This document shows, piece by piece, positions 57,232-64,000 of a stretch of 64,000 bases of DNA. The translations under genes and the position numbers were made by a program. The stretch's first letter is position 1. The number at the start of each line of letters is the position of its first letter. This stretch comes from Legionellales bacterium (GTDB lineage Bacteria > Pseudomonadota > Gammaproteobacteria > Comchoanobacterales > Comchoanobacteraceae), in contig PBLX01000048.1 in NCBI GenBank assembly GCA_002722435.1, positions 1-64,000 on the forward strand, read 5' to 3'. Under the pieces are notes generated by a model, which saw nothing but the letters and a program-made list of their open reading frames with translations, had not been told where the DNA came from and did not search any database.

Positions 57232-57581
57232 TGGGGTATAGAAGTGAAGTCGGTTTTGCATGCGACCCAATAGTGAAAGAAATTATTAAAACCGTATCAG
57301 AGTGGAATAAAGACCTACGCCAACTTATAAATGACGGAGACGACCTAACCCACGACAAAGAACAAGGAAGATGGCGATGGGACTGGGTAAAATGGTACGA
57401 AGGATATCCAGAAATTGATACAATGGAGAGAATCATGCAGTTTGTTGAGAACGCTGAGATGCAGGGTCTAAGTTACGATTCTTTTGGCTTTATCCGCATC
57501 GGTGAAGATTACGGGGATATAGAACAAAAGGGTGCCCCATTTGAGTTCGACCTGTATGTGAACAGGAGTGTCGAGATATGA
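57231..57581 (+). CDS. Hypothetical protein
   Basis: 116 aa; TAATG coupling with the upstream gene. Confidence 0.5.
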   Translation: MGYRSEVGFACDPIVKEIIKTVSEWNKDLRQLINDGDDLTHDKEQGRWRWDWVKWYEGYPEIDTMERIMQFVENAEMQGLSYDSFGFIRIGEDYGDIEQKGAPFEFDLYVNRSVEI

Positions 57582-57817
57582 AATTTTCTAAGGGCGCCAT
57601 CGTCCAGTCTGAATGTGGACAAGTAGCCTGTATACACAGGTCGAAGCTAGTAAAAAACGACGACGTAGAGGTGGATGTTTTTGAAGTTATCTTTCAGAAA
57701 GACCCTTCTAAGCGAGCAATATACGCGTATGTCCGTGAAGAAGAATCTCTAGACGCGAGACTACTAGCCAACGCGCCAGATGGAGCAGTCCCAGAGAATA
57801 TAAGGCTTGTTCAGTGA
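57578..57817 (+). CDS. SH3-like small protein
   Basis: MKFSKGAIVQSECGQVACIHRSKLVKNDDVEVDVFEVIFQ. Confidence 0.45.
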   Translation: MKFSKGAIVQSECGQVACIHRSKLVKNDDVEVDVFEVIFQKDPSKRAIYAYVREEESLDARLLANAPDGAVPENIRLVQ

Positions 57818-58014
57818 AGTTGGGTACTTTAGTCCAACATTGCTTTTCAGAAAAGATTGGCATTGTGATGAAAGAAGTGTGGCACCCATTATGTGGTGTT
57901 ACATCCAGCAATCAAGTGTTTGATGTCCTGTGGCGCGATGGATCCATCGGCCATAACATTTGGAATTATGACTTAGAGGTAATTGATGGCAGCATCAAGA
58001 CAAGATTTAGTTGA
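57814..58014 (+). CDS. MKLGTLV small protein of the array family
   Basis: MKLGTLVQHCFSEKIGIVMKEV...FDVLWRDGSIGHNIWNYDLEVIDGS. Confidence 0.55.
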   Translation: MKLGTLVQHCFSEKIGIVMKEVWHPLCGVTSSNQVFDVLWRDGSIGHNIWNYDLEVIDGSIKTRFS

Positions 58015-58161
58015 AGCTGTGCATATAGCCGGCATCGTTGCACTTATAAACCAAAAATTTTTAGTTCACTGTGAAGATCATGAGAAGTCTGAGCTTTTAA
58101 CAGAGATACTCAACGATATCAAATTATATTTAGAACCAACGACAAATAACGAGGTACACTA

Positions 58162-58665
58162 ATGAAGTATAAATCTTTTATCAAGAAGCTCAAGAAGCGG
58201 CTAGGCTCGGAGAATCTGGAAATCATCACAGACCAACACGGAGTCAACGGACGCAGAGAGTGGTTTGTATACGAAGGCACTGTAGCCCGATGGTATGTGG
58301 AGCCAACAGATTGGAGAGATCCAGAATCGGAACTTGTAGTATCAGGCTTTCATACCAAGGGAGTTGACCAGGAATCTGATCCGATGACAGATTATTTCCC
58401 AGGCACGTATTGGAGTAATGCTACTCAACTAATTGACAGACTCAGGGAACCGCCTCCTAAGTATGCTCCAGGTTCCTTAGTTCGCGGTAAGTCAGACAAT
58501 AAAAGAGCAAAGCGTCATGGATACGCAGGCAAGACAGCCTTAGTTACAAAGGCAAGAGGTCAATATATGCACCTTCAGTTTGTGGATGATGAGTGGTACA
58601 ATTCTTCAGATGGCTTCTCTACAATGAGCTACCCAGCCCGTGATTTCGAGTTAATCTCAGGATGA
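58162..58665 (+). CDS. Protein with C-terminal KOW/SH3-like domain
   Basis: YAPGSLVRGKSDNKRAKRHGYAGKTALVTKARGQYMHLQFVDDEW. Confidence 0.5.
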   Translation: MKYKSFIKKLKKRLGSENLEIITDQHGVNGRREWFVYEGTVARWYVEPTDWRDPESELVVSGFHTKGVDQESDPMTDYFPGTYWSNATQLIDRLREPPPKYAPGSLVRGKSDNKRAKRHGYAGKTALVTKARGQYMHLQFVDDEWYNSSDGFSTMSYPARDFELISG

Positions 58666-58959
58666 GTAAAGAGATTTACAGAATCAGGTATCGAATCGGA
58701 AAAGATCGCAGCCATGAAATTATCGCAACAGAAAAGATCTGCAAAAAAAGAGTAGAAGAACTCAAACAAAAGCATGGAGCCGATATAAAATTTTCAAAGA
58801 TGGTGATGGCACATACCCATCCGAATGGAGCACCGCATGTTTAATGGAGCAGTCGTATTTAGTTTCTCAGTCGTCATGTTTATTCTGGGCGATGCAATCG
58901 GAGTTGTCGGCCTAGTCGAAACTTATCACAAAATTTTAAATATTTTTTGATAAAAAGGG

Positions 58960-58988
58960 TTGATTTTATAATCGAAATAGTATATAAT
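58960..58988 (+). promoter_or_regulatory. Promoter TTGATT-17-TATAAT
   Basis: Direct reading. Confidence 0.55.
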
Positions 58989-59159
58989 TCTTACTCAAAT
59001 TTAATATAATAGGAGGTTAAATAATTATGAACATGACAACATCTGATCTCATGAAGGCATCTTTGGTTCTTTGCGCCTACTTTGGATTTATGGGAATCGC
59101 AATTTTTTCAGTCGCTTCGTGAATGGTAGACCTTGGCAAGTCTTTGAAACTGCTTCTAT

Positions 59160-59232
59160 GGGCTACTGGCGCAAATGGTAGCGCATCGGACTTTTAATCC
59201 GCTGGTTCCGAGTTCGAGTCTCGGGTGGCCCA
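59160..59232 (+). tRNA. tRNA-Lys (anticodon TTT)
   Basis: GGGCTAC/GTGGCCC acceptor, loop CTTTTAA, T arm CCGAG-TTCGAGT-CTCGG. Confidence 0.85.
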
Positions 59233-59681
59233 CTAAATTTTATTATTATTTATGAAAGGAAAAAAATATGAAAACTAATAGTAATTTATCAAACTTGTGC
59301 TTTTTTGCATCATTAGCATCTGTAGCTTGCTCTATCCTAACTTGGGTATCGGTAGGTGATGCAGACCCAGCTCATGCTGAGAGATTTGGTATTTTCATTG
59401 GTCTCTGGGCACCCACCTTGATGGGCCTAGCCAATTATTACAGGAAGTGACATGAGTGGGAATCTTGTTGAATTTATTAAGGTTTTTACCCTAGTATTCA
59501 CCTTTTCTGGTCTTATCCTTGCTGGTAGACGCTATATGTTGAAGTTCGATGAAGAACCTGAAGATGAAAGCAATGTCGTCAATTTCCCAAATCGAAACGA
59601 AAAAACAGATAGGATGGATTATGATGGCATGGGGAACTACGGTCGATTTCCAAAAAAGCTAAAGAGAAAAAAGTAATCCAA

Positions 59682-59753
<72 letters not shown>

Positions 59754-60004
59754 TACTCATTAAAATTTTATTATGAATGATTATCTTGTCTGGTATAGAA
59801 AGCCATATGACACATATGATAGAGTGTGTGCTACTGCCAGAAATTACGAGATGGCAGAATCACTAGCAGAGGCAGTCTATTTAAATCTTAGGTCGAGAGG
59901 CAAAGAGGTAGCTTCTGTGGGCGTCAAACGCGCCAGTTCAGGAAAGCTGTATTCTGATGAAGATTTCGACCTCCGGTGGGTCGTAAAAAAAAGATGACAA
60001 ACTC

Positions 60005-60033
60005 TTGACACAGCACTGTATATTTGATATAAT
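60005..60033 (+). promoter_or_regulatory. Promoter TTGACA-17-TATAAT with TGA extended -10, driving tRNAs
   Basis: Perfect consensus; 18 bp before tRNA-Arg. Confidence 0.8.
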
Positions 60034-60050
60034 GTTTATATAAACATTAA

Positions 60051-60123
60051 GCCTCAGTAGCTCAGTGGATAGAGCATCGGACTTCTAATCCGCAGGTCGT
60101 AGGTTCGACTCCTACCTGGGGCG
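60051..60123 (+). tRNA. tRNA-Arg (anticodon TCT)
   Basis: GCCTCAG/CTGGGGC acceptor, loop CTTCTAA, T arm GTAGG-TTCGACT-CCTAC. Confidence 0.9.
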
Positions 60124-60128
60124 CTTTA

Positions 60129-60201
60129 GCTGGTGTAGCTCAGATGGCAGAGCAGTTGATTTGTAATCATCAGGTCGTAGGTTCGATTCCTGCCACCAGC
60201 A
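60129..60201 (+). tRNA. tRNA-Thr (anticodon TGT)
   Basis: GCTGGTG/CACCAGC acceptor, anticodon loop with TGT. Confidence 0.9.
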
Positions 60202-60487
60202 CATTTTAATTTAAAGGAGTAAGTAAATGTTTGAATTTTTGGTTACGTCAGGAGCAATCGCGGTTGGGTTGCTTGCAGGTCAAATGTTGATTGATTGGTA
60301 TCGGGGGTAATTATGTTACTAGAAACACATACTGGTAATTTTGTTGATGTTTCGCTACAGGAAATCCAGCAGATGCCGCGGCATGAGCTAGTCAAATATC
60401 TCGAACTCCGTGGCTTTGCTTGTTATGATAATGAACCTACAGAGCTTCTAAGAGAGGCAGCAATCGAAGATTGGGAGGGTGAATTAA

Positions 60488-60757
60488 ATGACTAACTTGT
60501 CTAACAGAGACATACAAAGATTGTATGATCAATTTAATCCGAATAATATTAAAACCGGCGATCGAGTTTTGGTTAGTTTGGGAGATAGATCCTTTCCTGC
60601 ACGCATTGTTGGTCTTGACCTAGATTTGAAAAACAAGAAATTGTTTGCAAATTTAAAACTTCTTGACACATCTAAGAGGAACCCGATTCGAGTAGATGCA
60701 GCAGACTGCACCGTTTCCTCTGGAGCAATGTACGTAGGACACCACAATAATGGATAA
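60488..60757 (+). CDS. TGDRV-type SH3-like small protein
   Basis: IKTGDRVLVSLGDRSFPARIVGLDLDLKNKKLFANLKLLD. Confidence 0.45.
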   Translation: MTNLSNRDIQRLYDQFNPNNIKTGDRVLVSLGDRSFPARIVGLDLDLKNKKLFANLKLLDTSKRNPIRVDAADCTVSSGAMYVGHHNNG

Positions 60758-61257
60758 AAATGGAGATACAACAATGGAGCAAAATAATTTTTCTATGTCA
60801 AATGTTAGAAGACTAGCCAGCCAGCTAGTTGATGTTCATGATGATAAAAGAAAGAAAGCGTTAAAAGCGATGGCAACGGATATGAAATTAAAGGTTGTAG
60901 AGGAAATGGTAAAAATTAGACTAGAAAGGATGCGCGGACCTGATGGGGTAATTCGTGCAAATACGGTGTAAAATATATGGGTAAAAGAGTGACAAATAGC
61001 GAAGTCGCTTCGTCATGGGCTCTTGGCGAATCAGCAAAAAATCATAGAGGTAGCTTCTGGACCGATGGTAAGAAAATTTATTCTTATGAACTCCAGATTG
61101 GTGACACCACAAAGTCAGGAAAGAAAGTTGTTCGAGATTACACGGCACGGGGCAGTTATGGATTTCAGTCACAGACTACATCTTGCCATATTGGCTTGCT
61201 GCGGTATATTCGAGGACATGACACCATTGTCGTTTGACAATTCGCGGTATTTTTTTC

Positions 61258-61286
61258 TTGACAAGGCCGCAAAGTTCTGATATAAT
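61258..61286 (+). promoter_or_regulatory. Promoter TTGACA-17-TATAAT with TGA extended -10
   Basis: Perfect consensus. Confidence 0.8.
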
Positions 61287-61317
61287 GTACACATAAATAA
61301 TTGAAAAAGGTTTTATT

Positions 61318-61557
61318 GTGCAAGAACACAGAATTGTTGAAGTGAAATGGGACACTTCAGATGAAAATTGGAATCCGTTACCAGGAGAGGTTGACTTGCC
61401 AGAATTGGTAACGGTGCCAGTTAACGTTAAAGAGGAAGATATCAGCGATTGGTTATCTGATCGGTGGGGTTACTGTCACTTCGGGTGGCGTTGGTGGTCA
61501 GCCGACAAAGAATCGAGAACAATGGCAGCTAATGCGTACTCCAGTGACCCTATGTGA
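61318..61557 (+). CDS. Hypothetical protein
   Basis: 79 aa, behind promoter 61258. Confidence 0.45.
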   Translation: MQEHRIVEVKWDTSDENWNPLPGEVDLPELVTVPVNVKEEDISDWLSDRWGYCHFGWRWWSADKESRTMAANAYSSDPM

Positions 61558-61563
61558 GAAAAT

Positions 61564-61881
61564 TTGATGGGCAATAAGCAAGTTAAAGACTGGACCCCGC
61601 GTCCTGGCGAATTAGTGCAGATATGGGATCACCACTATCAAAATGGCTCAGAACCTAACTCAGATGATAATATTGGCTGTATCGATGGTCATGGGCAGGT
61701 TGGTTATATTGTAAAAATAATAAACTTGAAAACCCGTGGTGCTGTAGGTCCATCCGATTTTTGTTGCGAGGTCATTTGTTTCGGCAAAGATCCAAAGTCG
61801 GAGAGAGTTAGAGTTCATGCTGATTGGCTAGTACCCTTGAGAGACCCGTCAGACATAAGAAAGATCGAAATTAATTTGTAA
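61564..61881 (+). CDS. GELVQIW-type SH3-like protein
   Basis: PRPGELVQIWDHHYQNG...GQVGYIVKIINLKTRG. Confidence 0.45.
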   Translation: MMGNKQVKDWTPRPGELVQIWDHHYQNGSEPNSDDNIGCIDGHGQVGYIVKIINLKTRGAVGPSDFCCEVICFGKDPKSERVRVHADWLVPLRDPSDIRKIEINL

Positions 61882-61898
61882 ATTAGGTCATTTTTTTC

Positions 61899-61927
61899 TT
61901 GACTTTTGGTTAAAATTTTGACATAAT
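61899..61927 (+). promoter_or_regulatory. Promoter TTGACT-17-CATAAT with TGA extended -10
   Basis: Direct reading. Confidence 0.6.
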
Positions 61928-61960
61928 ATATATACAAACAATGAGGAAAGGCTCAAAATT

Positions 61961-62299
61961 ATGACAACTCGTATTCACTTTCGACTGGCTGATGATCCCA
62001 ATAACGAACACGCGCTGTGGTCCGGAGCCTTTACAGTTCCTGGCAACGTCTCTCGTGCCGAGAGCAGGAAACTTGTAGCAAAGCACTTACAGTGCAGCAA
62101 GTTGCCACCCCGGACTTTGGTTTTGACTTGTCACGACCTTGAAAAGGGTAAGTGGACAGCCGAAGAGATCCGCGCAGAGACTACCGAGTTAGCGGAAGCG
62201 CCAACAAACAAGAGGAAGAAAGCACCAAAAGCGTTTCATGACGTCGGCATGAGCTTTGATCAGGCAGAAGACCTTCTAAAAAAGTTGGGGCTGAAATGA
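61961..62299 (+). CDS. Hypothetical protein
   Basis: 112 aa, own promoter and RBS. Confidence 0.5.
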   Translation: MTTRIHFRLADDPNNEHALWSGAFTVPGNVSRAESRKLVAKHLQCSKLPPRTLVLTCHDLEKGKWTAEEIRAETTELAEAPTNKRKKAPKAFHDVGMSFDQAEDLLKKLGLK

Positions 62300-62539
62300 T
62301 GCTCTGGCGTACATTGGGGGGAAAGTTGATGCTTCGATATCCATATGCAACTTTCTTAGGTCGCACCAGCAAATGGGGCTTATCGTTTAAGAGGTATAAT
62401 TTTGTGAGGTCCATTGATACAGTAACGCCTTATAGTATTTTGCACTTTGGACCATTTGAACTTTTCATGAGACCGAAGTCTCGTGATATTGATTGGTTTT
62501 GACGATTCCAATCGCCGGTATTTTTTTTCTTGTGAGAAC

Positions 62540-62737
62540 AAGATCAGACACACAGCCGAATATGCACCGAGCTACGCGAGAGCGTTTTTAAAGCGGGACG
62601 AGCTAGTAAGTTGTGTGTCAAGCCCGTGGGGGACATAGACCAGAGCTAGTCATAGCGTGGTTGCGTAAGCGTGGGAGTGATTCCCAGGGTAGGCTATGTC
62701 CAGTTATGAGAAGTTGGGAACCCATAACATTTTTTTG
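62540..62737 (+). ncRNA. Structured noncoding RNA candidate B
   Basis: Stems GACACACA/TGTGTGTC (62547-62554/62612-62619) and GGACATAG/CTATGTCC (62631-62638/62694-62701), inner ACGC-GAGA-GCGT and GGGA-GTGAT-TCCC hairpins, final GTTATG..CATAAC then ATTTTTTT. Confidence 0.65.
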
Positions 62738-62781
62738 TGATTGTGTACAATAAAACATTTAACTAAGAGGATTTTAAATAC

Positions 62782-63088
62782 AATGAATAACGATGATCTA
62801 TACGTATCGAAAGATGAGACCACCTATAACACGGTACGCACCAGGACGTGGGCTTATGGCGTTGAGAAACGCTTTTTTCACACGGGATTGCAGCGGCCAT
62901 TTACAATTACTTCAAGCCAACATGGAGAAGAGTGTACAACTTCGCCAGAATTGGTCACGTTTACAGTGAACGGCACAGGGGTCTATGGTGGCAACATCCG
63001 TCCTTTGGAGTTTTACTTGGATAGCGGCGACGTCGATGGGCTAATCAAGATGCTTAAAGAAGTCAAGAAGTCGATGAAACAACGCTAA
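62782..63088 (+). CDS. Hypothetical protein
   Basis: Listed ORF 62741..63088, ATG after AAGAGGA at 62782. Confidence 0.45.
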
Positions 63089-63129
63089 ATAAAAGCAATA
63101 TTTTTTTCGCGGAATGACTAAAATAATAC

Positions 63130-63158
63130 TTGACAAACGCTAGTCGGTCGGGTATAAT
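63130..63158 (+). promoter_or_regulatory. Promoter TTGACA-17-TATAAT
   Basis: Perfect consensus. Confidence 0.8.
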
Positions 63159-63187
63159 GGTAACATAAACAATCAAGGATTATTAAA

Positions 63188-63430
63188 TTGAAGACAGTTG
63201 ACCAAATGGTGATACACTTTAAGAACCTTCAAGCAAATGCATCGAATACTTCAATGTATGAAGAAGTAAAGTGGCAATACATCAACATGGCTAATGGTGG
63301 CAACGGTGGCGCAGCTGGCTTTGTAAGCGAGAACGGTGGGACCACTTGCCGAGATATAAATTATAAAAACTATCCAGATTCATTTTTTGCACAGGTGTGC
63401 GAGCGAATGGGTTGGATCGTGGTGGACTAA
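63188..63430 (+). CDS. Hypothetical protein
   Basis: 80 aa behind a consensus promoter. Confidence 0.45.
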   Translation: MKTVDQMVIHFKNLQANASNTSMYEEVKWQYINMANGGNGGAAGFVSENGGTTCRDINYKNYPDSFFAQVCERMGWIVVD

Positions 63431-63461
63431 AATAAAAAGATACAAAGCATTAAAAAAGTTC

Positions 63462-63490
63462 TTGACTTTTCCATGATGATTTGATAATAT
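63462..63490 (+). promoter_or_regulatory. Promoter TTGACT-17-TAATAT with TGA extended -10
   Basis: Direct reading. Confidence 0.6.
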
Positions 63491-63560
63491 GTATATATTG
63501 AGAATGAGGGATTGGCTTTCATCTCAAATTTTAAATGATGTCTTTGAAAGGACAAACAAA

Positions 63561-63809
63561 ATGAAGCGAGTAGTAAGTAACATTCAAAACCTTGGATACA
63601 CAATCACCAACAACCCAAACGCTGAAGCGAATGGAAAGCAAAAGGCAGCAGGGATGATCATTGATCAAACTCTGGTCAATGGCGCTTCAGAAGGTGTTAG
63701 TATTCGACTTATCAATGGCAAGCAAAAGTCAGCCGCAGTAAAGCTGGATCGCTTCGCTCTCACCAACCTGCTTGAAGCAGTAAACGAAGTTCTCTCAACG
63801 GAAGAATAG
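63561..63809 (+). CDS. Small hypothetical protein
   Basis: Listed ORF 63489..63809 trimmed to MKRVVSNIQNLGYTITNNPNAEANGKQKAAGMIIDQ. Confidence 0.45.
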   Translation: MKRVVSNIQNLGYTITNNPNAEANGKQKAAGMIIDQTLVNGASEGVSIRLINGKQKSAAVKLDRFALTNLLEAVNEVLSTEE

Positions 63810-64000
63810 TTTTCTCCTTCGTCGCCAGGCTTACGGTTGTGCCTGGTCTTCTGAAAACAACCGATTTTTTAAAATTTTGTTAACTTAATCAAATAAGGTA
63901 CAATCAATGATGATTCAATCTAAGGGAGTTACAAACTCTCAACACAAAAATGGTTTATGTATTGCACAGCGACGAGGTGGTAAAGAAACCCTGGTGCAAT

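Noticed and set aside
59120-59159. Possible extra tRNA-like fragment before tRNA-Lys (GGTAGACCTTGGCAAGTCTTTGAAACTGC)
   Set aside because: No acceptor or T arm could be paired.

Overview
The window reads as a contiguous piece of a large, lytic-type, contractile-tailed (T4-like) phage genome. Essentially every credible gene is on the + strand.

Layout:
(1) 1-10.5 kb: tail sheath, tube, tape-measure and baseplate genes.
(2) 10.5-21 kb: replication and recombination. A short PolA-like polymerase, a divergent FtsZ/tubulin-like protein, a GHKL ATPase, a gp32-like SSB, RecA/UvsX, a FEN-type 5'-3' exonuclease, a DnaB-like helicase and a B12-dependent RNR.
(3) 21-45.5 kb: nucleotide metabolism, chaperones and proteases (GroES, ThyX, DnaE-type Pol III alpha, dUTPase, IMPDH/GMPR, ClpP, GroEL, glutaredoxin, Hsp20, UvsE, thymidine kinase). 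This stretch also holds an unusual lipoprotein with MopE-like repeats and a VWA domain.
(4) 45.5-64 kb: an accessory region of many tiny genes, a MoxR AAA+/VWA-metallopeptidase pair, four tRNAs, many near-consensus sigma70 promoters and two structured noncoding RNA candidates.

Best candidate for an undescribed system: a tandem array at 47.07-49.38 kb of small 'M-K-V-G-D-L-V' beta-barrel-like proteins. Ten of its junctions have an identical 14-nt gene overlap. One short sequence encodes the upstream C-terminus (..LEVISESR*), the downstream Shine-Dalgarno and start, and the downstream N-terminus (MKVGDLV). A membrane protein with no visible relation to the family sits in the array behind the same junction.

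Other leads: a repeated 5'-leader hairpin with compensatory base changes upstream of the GHKL and SSB genes, a switch-like leader upstream of hsp20, and a candidate +1 frameshift just upstream of the tape-measure gene. All calls come from reading the sequence and the supplied ORFs. No database search or folding program was run.
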